From Desulfarculaceae bacterium (GTDB taxonomy: Bacteria; Desulfobacterota; Desulfobacteria; Desulfobacterales; Desulfobacteraceae), in NCBI GenBank assembly GCA_021737205.1, contig JAIPEK010000018.1:1-16402 (forward strand): a DNA stretch of 16,402 nt, read 5' to 3'. Position numbers and translations under genes: made by a program. Numbering within the stretch: position 1 is the stretch's first letter; every line of letters starts with the position of its first letter. This document shows positions 7,111-14,659 of the stretch, piece by piece. Below the pieces are notes generated by a model. It did no database searches and was not told the origin of the DNA. It saw only the letters and a program-made list of their open reading frames with translations.

Positions 7111-8268
7111 TTAATTAATGCGTACCCTCCCCTGAAACAGAAACCAGCAGAAGAGGGACGTGCCTCCGCAGATTAATCCCATTGCCCCGAGCACCTGGAT
7201 TCTGTCCGGCCAGCCGAGCGAAACGAACCACATGGCAGCGGCCCCTGAAGACATGAAAAAAAACGTCAGCAGGGAGGATGCGGCACCGGCTCCCTTGTCA
7301 ACCTGCCCGAGCACCAGGCTGAAACTCGGCGGCCGGCTGATCCCGATACAGAATGTTATGACCAGCATGGGAAGTGCGAAGTCCCACGCGGTATTCAAGG
7401 AACCTGCAAGAAGCAGGATCCCGCCGGCCGTTATTCCGGCAAAGCTCATAAAAAGGAGGTTTTTGGATGAAATCACCTGGTTCAAGCGGGTGCAGAAAAG
7501 AGCTCCGAGCATCAGCGCCAGTGCGTTGAAACCGAAAAAATAGCCGTACGTCTGCTCACTTACTCCGAATCCGTTTATATAAATATCCGAAGACGCGGCT
7601 ATAAAAGCGAAAAGGGGCATAAAACTGAATGATACCAGCAGAGCCAGGAAAAAATAAGGCCGGTTGCTGGTGAGTTCGATGTAATTTTTCCCTATGGAGA
7701 CTTTTTTGATCCGTGAATTAGAGGGAAGAGTTTCTTTCATCCGATGAACCCCGATCCACGCCACAGTACCGAGTACGGCAAGTATCACAAAGACCCAGGG
7801 CCAGGACAGGAAGGCAAGCACCCACCCGCCGATTACCGGTGAGATCATGGGGCACAAAGCTGTGACAACCCCGATATAGGCCAGAACCTTTTCCCTGTCC
7901 CGGATGGAAAAGACATCGCTGCAGATGGCCAGCGCCAGAGCGGAAGCACAGGCCCCGCCCGCGGCCTGAAGTATCCTGAATGCGATCAGGCTTTCGGCGT
8001 TCGGCGCCAGTGCGCACATCAGGCTGGCCAGTATATATATCGTAATACCGATCTTTAAAAGGGGCCGTCGCCCGAATCGGTCCGATATCGGCCCGTATAA
8101 CAGCAGAAAAAAGCTGTACGTTATGAAAAAGCAGGACAGCGTTAAATTGATCACCCACAGAGGCCTTTGCCATTGTTGCGCAAGCGAGGGAAGCGCCGGC
8201 AGATACATATCCGTTGACAAAGGAGGAAAGGCGGTCAAAAGCGCCAAAAGCGGAATCCACCTGATCAT
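7111..8268 (-). CDS. MFS drug exporter, Bcr/CflA type
   Basis: A 385-aa major facilitator with about 12 hydrophobic segments, the usual size for Bcr/CflA drug:H+ antiporters. The family signature STDMYLPALPSLA is at residues 18-30, and MFS motif A, GPISDRFGRRPLL, at 59-71. A motif-C-like stretch, ALCPMISPVIGGWVLAFLSW, follows in the fifth segment. It is the last gene of the efflux operon: its ATG overlaps the TGA of the outer-membrane-factor gene (ATGA, 8265-8268), and GGGAGG lies just upstream. An inner-membrane exporter downstream of a complete RND tripartite system suggests that toxic substrate is moved to the periplasm by the MFS pump and then out by the RND pump. That is inference. No terminator is seen after it; the dehydrogenase remnant follows directly. 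Confidence 0.9.
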   Translation of the reverse strand: MIRWIPLLALLTAFPPLSTDMYLPALPSLAQQWQRPLWVINLTLSCFFITYSFFLLLYGPISDRFGRRPLLKIGITIYILASLMCALAPNAESLIAFRILQAAGGACASALALAICSDVFSIRDREKVLAYIGVVTALCPMISPVIGGWVLAFLSWPWVFVILAVLGTVAWIGVHRMKETLPSNSRIKKVSIGKNYIELTSNRPYFFLALLVSFSFMPLFAFIAASSDIYINGFGVSEQTYGYFFGFNALALMLGALFCTRLNQVISSKNLLFMSFAGITAGGILLLAGSLNTAWDFALPMLVITFCIGISRPPSFSLVLGQVDKGAGAASSLLTFFFMSSGAAAMWFVSLGWPDRIQVLGAMGLICGGTSLFCWFLFQGRVRIN

Positions 8269-9761
8269 TCAGCCTCCCTCTTTTGAACGAGTTCGTCTGA
8301 ATACCGCCAGCCGCCGCCCAGGGCCTTGTAAAGAGAAGCAAGATTGGACGATACCTGCCCTGTGGACCGGATGAGCTCATCCTCCAGTTCAAGCAGGGCT
8401 CTCTGGGCGTCCAGCACATTGTAAAAATTCACCAGACCGGCCTTGTACCGGTCCCTGGCAAGAAATTCGGTCCGTTTGGCCGCAGCCACCGCTTTTTCAA
8501 GGGAATCCCGGCGTATCCGCTCTTTGGCGTAAGCAGTCAGGGCATCCTCGATTTCCTGCCGGGCATCGAGTACGGCGGATTGGTAAGCGATCATGGCCGC
8601 TTTCTGCTTTTCCGTTTCAAGCTCGATATTCAATCGGATGCTCCGGCCCTGGAAAATATTCCAGGACATCCCCGGCCCGATCTGCCAGAAACGGCTTGGG
8701 GCGGACAGGAAATCCCCTCCTGCATCAAGCGCCTCCAGGCCGATGGTGCCCAAAAGATGAAACCTGGGGTACAGTTCTGCTGTGGCCGCCCCGATTCCGG
8801 CGGTCTGCGCTGCCAGTTCCCTTTCGGCCCTGCGAATATCCGGGCGGCGCCGCATGGCCTCGGCCGGTATGCCCACCGCCACCCGGTCCGGGACTCCGGG
8901 GATAGGTTCAATGGATTCGAGCTCTTGTTCAAGAGCTCCGGGTTCAAGTCCCAGAAGAACTGCCAGGCGGTTTTTCACGGTTTTCAAACCGCTCTGCAGG
9001 CTTGACACCGTGGAACGGGTCCGCTCCAGGTTCCGGAGAGACTGCTGCACAGCCAGTTCGCCAATCAAGCCGGATTTGTATCTGGACCGGTTCAGCTCCC
9101 AGGTCTTTTTCTGGGTTTTGATGTTGGCCCGGGTAATCCGCAATCTCTGCTGATAGGTCCGCACTTGTGTATAATTCAGGGCCACTTCGGCCATAAGGCT
9201 GGTCAGCACATCATCCAGGTTTGCCCGACTCGCTTCGATCTCCGCCTGCGCCGCCTGGACGGATCGCCGGATTCCTCCAAACAGATCGAGTTCCCAGGAT
9301 GCATCGAATTGGGAAAGATAATAATCCTGCTGCTCGCCGCCTGAAGTGGACGGAACGTGTTCACTGGTTCTCTGCCGCTGTGCCCGGCCTTCCGCATCCA
9401 GTCCCGGAGAGAGCCCGGATTCGGTGATGCCTCTGCTGAGCCTTGCCTGCCGAAGGCGGGATAAAGCGGTTTTAAGTTCCAGGTTTCCCTGGACCGCTCT
9501 TTTCTCAAGCCGGGTTAATACAGGATCGTCAAATACTTCCCACCATCGGGCCAGTGTACTGTTTTCCGGCCGGACTGAGTCCAGCCCCTTTTCCATTTGC
9601 GCCTGCCAGTTTTCCGAACCCTGCGGCTGAACCTGTTTATAATCCGGCCCCACCATGGTGCAGCCGGTGATCCAGGTTGAGATAAAGAGCGCCGGAACCA
9701 GTATCCGAAACAAAGATACCACCCCCCTCTTTGTCCCTTTTCTTTTATTTGTACTGTTCAT
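8265..9761 (-). CDS. Outer-membrane factor lipoprotein of RND efflux (NodT/OprM type)
   Basis: A 498-aa TolC-like outer-membrane channel. The N-terminus is basic, then hydrophobic (VVSLFRILVPALFISTW), and ends in the lipobox ITGC with the lipidated Cys at residue 34. CTMVGPDYKQV is the classic start of mature NodT/OprM-type lipoproteins. Two OEP repeats follow, the first with LELKTALSRLRQARLSRGI and the second with RRPDIRRAERELAAQTAGIG and FYNVLDAQRALLELEDEL. Length is as expected. GAGG lies 7 bases before the ATG. It sits 52 bases after the RND gene and overlaps the MFS gene by 4 bases, so it belongs to the same transcript and provides the outer-membrane exit for the pump. Confidence 0.94.
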   Translation of the reverse strand: MNSTNKRKGTKRGVVSLFRILVPALFISTWITGCTMVGPDYKQVQPQGSENWQAQMEKGLDSVRPENSTLARWWEVFDDPVLTRLEKRAVQGNLELKTALSRLRQARLSRGITESGLSPGLDAEGRAQRQRTSEHVPSTSGGEQQDYYLSQFDASWELDLFGGIRRSVQAAQAEIEASRANLDDVLTSLMAEVALNYTQVRTYQQRLRITRANIKTQKKTWELNRSRYKSGLIGELAVQQSLRNLERTRSTVSSLQSGLKTVKNRLAVLLGLEPGALEQELESIEPIPGVPDRVAVGIPAEAMRRRPDIRRAERELAAQTAGIGAATAELYPRFHLLGTIGLEALDAGGDFLSAPSRFWQIGPGMSWNIFQGRSIRLNIELETEKQKAAMIAYQSAVLDARQEIEDALTAYAKERIRRDSLEKAVAAAKRTEFLARDRYKAGLVNFYNVLDAQRALLELEDELIRSTGQVSSNLASLYKALGGGWRYSDELVQKREAE

Positions 9762-9813
9762 ACAGGCCTCGCATTATCCGTATCATATCGGCATTTCCTT
9801 TTCTTTTTCTTCG

Positions 9814-12800
9814 TTATCTACGTTTTTCTCTCCATTGGGCGCCCTTTTCTCTCAGACGCTGGAATATATAGTACAGGGAAGGAATGATCAACAAACCGAG
9901 CGTGGTGGCGGCTACCATTCCGGAAAAAACCACGGTACCCATATGCCTTCGGCCGGCGGCCCCCGCACCAACGGCCCAGACCAGCGGAGCCACTCCCAGG
10001 ATAAAAGTGAAAGCCGTCATGAGCACCGGCCGAAACCGAATGACAGCCCCGTCTATAGCGGCCTGATAGGTGGAAACCCCTTCGGTCTTCCGGTCCCTGG
10101 CGAACTCCACGATCAGGATAGCGTTTTTGGCGGCAAGTCCCACCAGCAGCACCATACCGATCTGGGCGTAAACGGACAGAGAGCAGGAAGTGATCCACAA
10201 CCCGATAAAGCCGCCGAGTGTCGCCACGATAACCGACAGAACAATGGACATGGGAAGGTTCCATGACTCATACAACGCCACAAGGAAAAGATAGGCGAAT
10301 ATAATGGCAAGTGCGAACAGGTAGCCCACGGTACCGCTGGCCTTTTGTTCCTGGTACGACATGGAAGACCATTCAAACGTATATCCCTCCGGAAGGGTTG
10401 CCCCGGCCAGACGCTCCATTGCCGCCATGGCCTGCCCGGACGAGTAACCGGGTGCGGGTTGTCCCTTGATGGCTGCGCTGGAAAACTGGTTGTACCGGTT
10501 GATCACCCGGGCACCGATTTGCGGGGAAAGGCTGAGCAGGTTTTCCACCGGCACTTCCTTGCCTTTGTTCGAGGTTACATACAAATCTTTAATATCCTCA
10601 CTGTCTTTCCGGTACTCCGCCTTGGACCGGGCCTTTACCTGGTATGTCCGGCCATAGAGGTTAAAATCGTTCACATACCTCGATCCCAGATGACTGCTAA
10701 TGGTTTCAAACAAACTGCTGACAGGAACTCCCATCTCCTCCATTCGGGCTCGGTTCAGCCGGGCGAATATTTGAGGGGTCTCAGCGGAAAAGGTGGTATA
10801 CACTCGGCTCAGTTCCGGTTCTCCGTTGGCCGCCCCTGCAAGCGCAGCGGCAACGGATGCCAGTTCCTTCGGAGACTGGCCTTTTTCGGCCTGAAGCCGG
10901 AAATCAAAACCGCCAGTAACGCCCAGCCCCTGGATCGGCGGCGGCACAAACGCCCGGATAGTAGCGGTGCTGATACTGTTTAGCCGGGCGGAAGCTTTCT
11001 GAACAATGGAATCGATATGCAGATCCGCTGATCGACGTTCTTCCCATGGATCGAGATCGGCTATGACGAACCCGGCGTTTTCCGCTCTTCCACTCAACAG
11101 GCTGAAACCGTTAACCGCCAGTACGTACTCCACACCTTCCATTTCCAAAAGCGTTTGTGTGGCCTTGGCGGTCACTTCATCGGTACGCTGGATTGTAGCG
11201 CCTTCCGGCAGCTTTACATCGATCAGGAATCCACCCTTGTCCTCCTGGGGCAGAAAACTGCCGGGAATATGTCCGGAAAAGAACCAGGCCCCTGCGACAA
11301 CTGCGACGAACAGCAGGATCGCCACCGAAATGTGCCTGATCAGCCGCCCCACAATGGCGGCATATCCCTTGGAGGTGCCTCTCAGGACTGCGTTAAACCA
11401 TCCGAAAGGCCCGCGGGTATGGGGCTTGGGCTCTTTCAAAAGCACACCGCAAAGAGCGGGGCTCAAGGTCAGCGCACACACGGTGGAAATAATCACGGAC
11501 ACGCACAGGGTAATGCCGAACTGTTTATACAACAGGCCGGTGATGCCGGGCATGAACGCCACGGGAACAAATATGGCCAGAAGCACCATGGTGGTGGCGA
11601 CAATGGGGCCTGTCACCTGCTCCATGGCTTTGACTGCAGCCGCTTTCCCGTCCAGGTGTTCTTCTTCCATGATCCGGTGGACGTTCTCCACAACAACGAT
11701 GGCATCATCCACCACAAGGCCGATGGCGAGGATCAGGGCAAAAAGGGATATGGTATTGAGGTTGAACCCGAACGCCAGCAGTACGGCGAACGTCCCGACG
11801 ATGGAAACCGGCACTGCAGCCGCCGGGATAAGTGTGGCCCGGATGTTCTGCAGAAAAATGAAAATGACGATGACCACCAATACGAAAGTCAGGCCCAGTG
11901 TAAATCCGATTTCCTGCACCGCTTCCGTAACGTACGCAGTGGTGTCGTAAGGAATTGTATAGGTGACACCTTCCGGCATCTGATCGGACCGGAGCTCGAG
12001 TTCCGCCTTGATGGATTTCATGGCTTCCAGTGCGTTGGCGTCCGAAGACCGGTAGATGGCCATATTGATGGCCGGCTGGTTGTTGAATTTGCCTTCAGCA
12101 CTGTAGTTCTTGCTGCCCAGCTCCACGGTTGCCACATCCTTGACACGGACCAGGCCTCCTTTTTCGTTGCTCCGGACAATGATATTTCCGAACGCCTCCG
12201 GGTCTTTGAGGCGGCCATTGGCATTCAAGGTATACTGCATTTTCCGGCCCGGTACGCCCGGAGCGGTTCCGACGGACCCCAGGGCAGCCTGGACATTCTG
12301 CTGCCGGATGGCCCGGATCACTTCATCCGGACTCATGCCCAGGGCGGTGAGGCGGTCGGGATTCATCCAGATGCGCATGCTGTATTCGGTTTCACCGAAA
12401 ATATGCGCGTCACTGACCCCGTCGATCCGCTGCAGAGCGTCCTTAACCGTCCGGCTGACATAATTGCTCAAAAACAGCCGATCGCGGCTTCCGTCCGGGG
12501 AGGTAAAAGTCACCACTCCCAGCATGTCCGAAGACCGTCTCCGTACATCGATTCCCTGGTCCATCACCGCCTGGGGCAGACGGGATTCGGCCAACTGAAG
12601 CCGGTTCTGTACGTTGACCTGGTCTATATCCGGATCAGAGTCCACGGAAAACGTGATTTCCAGGGAATACGAACCGTCATTGGTGCAGTCGGAATTCATG
12701 TACAGCATATTCTCGACACCGTTCATTTCCTGTTCAATGGGAGCGGCCACCGAGTCCCTGACGACCTGTGCCGAGGCCCCGGGGTAAACCGCGCTGATCC

Positions 12801-12933
12801 GGATCACCGGCGGGGTGATCGACGGATACTCGGCCACCGGCAGGGAGAACAGTGCGATGAGCCCGGCCAGGGTGATAAGGATGGACACGACCACTGCAAA
12901 CCTCGGCCTTTGAATAAACAATTTTGAAAACAT
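9814..12933 (-). CDS. RND multidrug efflux pump, inner-membrane transporter (AcrB/MexB-like, HAE1)
   Basis: A 1039-aa proton-driven RND transporter, close to AcrB in length (1049). The N-terminus MFSKLFIQRPRFAVVVSI is typical for HAE1 pumps. The proton-relay acidic pair is present as Asp409-Asp410 in LAIGLVVDDAIVVVENV, and the partner Lys is in GLAAKNAILIVEFARDR. Two large periplasmic loops separate the two membrane halves, as in the family, and GRKMQYTLNANGRL in the first loop fits HAE1 transporters. The ATG follows the adaptor stop by 3 bases and uses AAGGA within the adaptor's end, which indicates translational coupling. It works with the adaptor and outer-membrane factor as a tripartite envelope pump. 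Substrates are unknown; hydrophobic drugs, solvents or bile-like compounds are typical for the class. Confidence 0.96.
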   Translation of the reverse strand: MFSKLFIQRPRFAVVVSILITLAGLIALFSLPVAEYPSITPPVIRISAVYPGASAQVVRDSVAAPIEQEMNGVENMLYMNSDCTNDGSYSLEITFSVDSDPDIDQVNVQNRLQLAESRLPQAVMDQGIDVRRRSSDMLGVVTFTSPDGSRDRLFLSNYVSRTVKDALQRIDGVSDAHIFGETEYSMRIWMNPDRLTALGMSPDEVIRAIRQQNVQAALGSVGTAPGVPGRKMQYTLNANGRLKDPEAFGNIIVRSNEKGGLVRVKDVATVELGSKNYSAEGKFNNQPAINMAIYRSSDANALEAMKSIKAELELRSDQMPEGVTYTIPYDTTAYVTEAVQEIGFTLGLTFVLVVIVIFIFLQNIRATLIPAAAVPVSIVGTFAVLLAFGFNLNTISLFALILAIGLVVDDAIVVVENVHRIMEEEHLDGKAAAVKAMEQVTGPIVATTMVLLAIFVPVAFMPGITGLLYKQFGITLCVSVIISTVCALTLSPALCGVLLKEPKPHTRGPFGWFNAVLRGTSKGYAAIVGRLIRHISVAILLFVAVVAGAWFFSGHIPGSFLPQEDKGGFLIDVKLPEGATIQRTDEVTAKATQTLLEMEGVEYVLAVNGFSLLSGRAENAGFVIADLDPWEERRSADLHIDSIVQKASARLNSISTATIRAFVPPPIQGLGVTGGFDFRLQAEKGQSPKELASVAAALAGAANGEPELSRVYTTFSAETPQIFARLNRARMEEMGVPVSSLFETISSHLGSRYVNDFNLYGRTYQVKARSKAEYRKDSEDIKDLYVTSNKGKEVPVENLLSLSPQIGARVINRYNQFSSAAIKGQPAPGYSSGQAMAAMERLAGATLPEGYTFEWSSMSYQEQKASGTVGYLFALAIIFAYLFLVALYESWNLPMSIVLSVIVATLGGFIGLWITSCSLSVYAQIGMVLLVGLAAKNAILIVEFARDRKTEGVSTYQAAIDGAVIRFRPVLMTAFTFILGVAPLVWAVGAGAAGRRHMGTVVFSGMVAATTLGLLIIPSLYYIFQRLREKGAQWREKRR

Positions 12934-12936
12934 GGC

Positions 12937-14064
12937 TTAGCGGTCCTTTTTGTCTTTGTTCTCTACCTTGACGGTCATTTTCGGCGAGACTTTCTGAAGA
13001 CCCCGGACAATCACCGTCTCTCCCTTTTCAATCCCGGAACTGACGATAAAATACTCCCCCGCGGTTTTGCCGGTAACGATTTTTCTTTTTTGCACCCGGT
13101 TTTCCGTATCAAGAACAAATACAAACGCACCGTCCCGGTCCCGCTGTACGGCCACCTGCGGCACGGCGGGCTGCATATCCGGTTTTGCCGATGAAAACAA
13201 AACTTTCACGTATTGCCCCGGAACCAGCCGCTCGTTTGGATTGTCAAATTCGGCCCTCACCGCAATGGTACCCGTATCCGAATCCATGCGGTTGTCCACG
13301 AATGCGATTGTGCCCTTTTCCGGATACAGGGCATCGTCCGCCAGCCGGAGCCGTATGGTCAAAACCCGTTTATCCGAAGGGCTGTCTGCATCCGCTAAAG
13401 CCTTTTGGATCATATCGGCCCGGTTTTCCGACACGGAAAAGACCACCCGGATGGGATCCATACGTACGATCCCGGCCAGGGGATCGGACGACGGCCTGAC
13501 CAGGTCGCCCTTTTTATAGAAACTTTTCCCGATCCTCCCCTTTATCGGGGCCTCCACCGTAGTGTAAGAGAGATCGATTTCAGCAAGTTCCAGGTTGGCA
13601 CCGGCCTCCTGCAACCGGGCCACGGCGAGATCCCGGGCCGCTTTTGCATCATCCAGGTCGGTCTGCGGGATACTTTCCGATCTGGCCGATTGAAGGCGTT
13701 TCAGACGGGTTTCCGCCTTATAAAGGTCGGCTTCGGCCTGGGCTTTTTCTGCCTTTGCAGAAGCTACCCCGGCTTTGTACGCCTGTTGCTCGATCCGGTA
13801 CAAAAGCTGTCCTTCCCGGACGAATGCGCCTTCTTCAAAGTTCACTTTTTCTATATATCCTTCCACTCTTGCCTGGAGATCAACGGATGACACCTCTTCC
13901 ACATGGCCTACAAATTTCTCAGGCCGGTCTGCATTCTTCATCTCCACTTGTGACGTCCCCACCAGGGGCGGGGGCGCCTGACCGGCATTTTTTCCTTCTG
14001 CCGGAGCATCGGCTGCCGGGCACAAGATCAGGCAAAAGACCATAATCGATGCAAAAATTCTCAT
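12937..14064 (-). CDS. Periplasmic adaptor (membrane fusion protein) of RND pump
   Basis: A 375-aa HlyD/AcrA-type adaptor. I choose the ATG at 14064 because GGAGGAG stands 7 bases upstream and it opens directly into a signal peptide (MRIFASIMVFCLILCPAADA); an in-frame ATG at 14136 would put 24 non-signal residues in front. Mature-protein landmarks are a barrel-sandwich/lipoyl half (VEGYIEKVNFEEGAFVREGQ), a coiled-coil hairpin (KAEKAQAEADLYKAETRLKR through AARDLAVARLQEAG), the second lipoyl half (TTVEAPIKGRIGKSFYKKGD) and beta-barrel/MP domains. No lipobox is seen, so it is probably a periplasmic adaptor anchored by contacts or an uncleaved signal. It lies 85 bases after the small first gene of the operon and 3 bases before the RND gene. 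Confidence 0.94.
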   Translation of the reverse strand: MRIFASIMVFCLILCPAADAPAEGKNAGQAPPPLVGTSQVEMKNADRPEKFVGHVEEVSSVDLQARVEGYIEKVNFEEGAFVREGQLLYRIEQQAYKAGVASAKAEKAQAEADLYKAETRLKRLQSARSESIPQTDLDDAKAARDLAVARLQEAGANLELAEIDLSYTTVEAPIKGRIGKSFYKKGDLVRPSSDPLAGIVRMDPIRVVFSVSENRADMIQKALADADSPSDKRVLTIRLRLADDALYPEKGTIAFVDNRMDSDTGTIAVRAEFDNPNERLVPGQYVKVLFSSAKPDMQPAVPQVAVQRDRDGAFVFVLDTENRVQKRKIVTGKTAGEYFIVSSGIEKGETVIVRGLQKVSPKMTVKVENKDKKDR

Positions 14065-14071
14065 TGTATAA

Positions 14072-14078
14072 CTCCTCC
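14072..14078 (-). promoter_or_regulatory. Ribosome binding site deciding the adaptor start
   Basis: GGAGGAG on the minus strand, 7 bases before the ATG at 14064. It favours that start over the upstream in-frame ATG at 14136, which has no comparable site. Confidence 0.8.
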
Positions 14079-14149
14079 CTGCTCCATGTATAAAAATTTG
14101 AAACCGGCTGATATTAAAACCGGTATGGGCAAACAAACTGCCGGCTGAT

Positions 14150-14443
14150 TCATTTTTCCTCCCGTCCGGCGCAAGGTGACGGCTCCCAAAGTGTATGATG
14201 AATCAACCCGAAACGGGCGAACCGTCCGGCTATGAATTGACCGTGCGCCGTTCTGCCCCGGGATTCCTCCTTGTTCCAGAAGAGATGGATACTGATCTCA
14301 TTTTCCACTTCCAGGTTCCGAAAACAGGCTATCCGCTCAAGACCGGAAGGCTCCCTTTGCCGAATCAACCCGGACAGTTCTTCCAAAAGAACATCACATT
14401 GCTCCGACCGGGCGGTACGTATTGTAATGGTTTCTATCCACAT
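14150..14443 (-). CDS. Small conserved protein, first gene of the efflux operon (ABM/ferredoxin-like fold suspected)
   Basis: A 97-aa soluble protein without signal or membrane segment. The layout reads strand (MWIETITIRTA), helix (EQCDVLLEELSGLIRQ), strands (GLERIACFRNLEV, ISIHLFWNKEE), helix (AHGQFIAGRFARFGL) and strand (HHTLWEP). This is a beta-alpha-beta-beta-alpha-beta plan like the dimeric alpha/beta-barrel (antibiotic biosynthesis monooxygenase-like) proteins. I do not recognise an exact family, and an enzymatic role is not claimed. The start is well supported: AAGGAGTGATAAA precedes the ATG, and a sigma-54 promoter lies a further 30-odd bases upstream, with an expected leader of about 22 bases. 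As the first gene of the transcript it could sense, bind or modify the pump substrate. Confidence 0.72.
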   Translation of the reverse strand: MWIETITIRTARSEQCDVLLEELSGLIRQREPSGLERIACFRNLEVENEISIHLFWNKEESRGRTAHGQFIAGRFARFGLIHHTLWEPSPCAGREEK

Positions 14444-14475
14444 TTTATCACTCCTTGGTACATCACGGGACAGTT

Positions 14476-14491
14476 AGCAATTTCCTTGCCA
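14476..14491 (-). promoter_or_regulatory. Sigma-54 (-24/-12) promoter of the efflux operon
   Basis: On the minus strand the sequence is TGGCAAGGAAATTGCT. The invariant GG and GC are exactly 10 bases apart, as in the consensus TGGCACG-N4-TTGCW. The predicted start is near 14465, about 22 bases before the ATG of the 97-aa gene and just ahead of its ribosome site. The divergent gene encodes a sigma-54 activator, which makes this assignment strong. Confidence 0.85.
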
Positions 14492-14555
14492 AGACTTGGA
14501 TATTCTTTCATATCAAGTGATTACGAATTCAGGGTTTCAAAAATTACATTATGCC

Positions 14556-14569
14556 GTAAAATGTTTTAC
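14556..14569. promoter_or_regulatory. Inverted repeat, candidate activator binding site
   Basis: GTAAAA-TG-TTTTAC is a perfect inverted repeat with 6-base arms. Its centre is about 97 bases upstream of the predicted sigma-54 start, the usual range for an enhancer-binding protein. A further GTAAAA half-site occurs at 14606-14611, overlapping the -10 of the divergent regulator promoter. Binding by the adjacent regulator is inference. Confidence 0.5.
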
Positions 14570-14583
14570 ACTATACAGTACAA

Positions 14584-14612
14584 TTGCAATTTTTCACCAA
14601 ATAAGGTAAAAT
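14584..14612 (+). promoter_or_regulatory. Sigma-70-like promoter of the sigma-54 activator gene
   Basis: TTGCAA (14584-14589), a 17-base spacer, then TAAAAT (14607-14612), 47 bases before the ATG. The -35 lies inside the palindrome AATTGCAATT (14582-14591), and the -10 overlaps a GTAAAA half-site, so the regulator could repress itself. That last point is inference. Confidence 0.55.
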
Positions 14613-14659
14613 AGGCACAGGCAACAAAAAAACAACATTACCCAATAAGAGGAACCCGT

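Noticed and set aside
11155..12927. Long open frame (590 codons) on the plus strand antisense to the RND gene
   Set aside because: It is a shadow of the RND transporter coding strand: composition is low-complexity in His, Gly, Arg and Gln, there is no domain, and the minus-strand protein matches its family end to end.
14104..14125. ACCGG/CCGGT hairpin between the 97-aa gene and the adaptor gene
   Set aside because: Only a 5-bp stem with a 12-base loop and no U-run; too weak to call a terminator or processing site.
14195..14614. 139-codon plus-strand frame opposite the small 97-aa gene
   Set aside because: It runs across the sigma-54 promoter and intergenic region with no ribosome site and no recognisable protein pattern.
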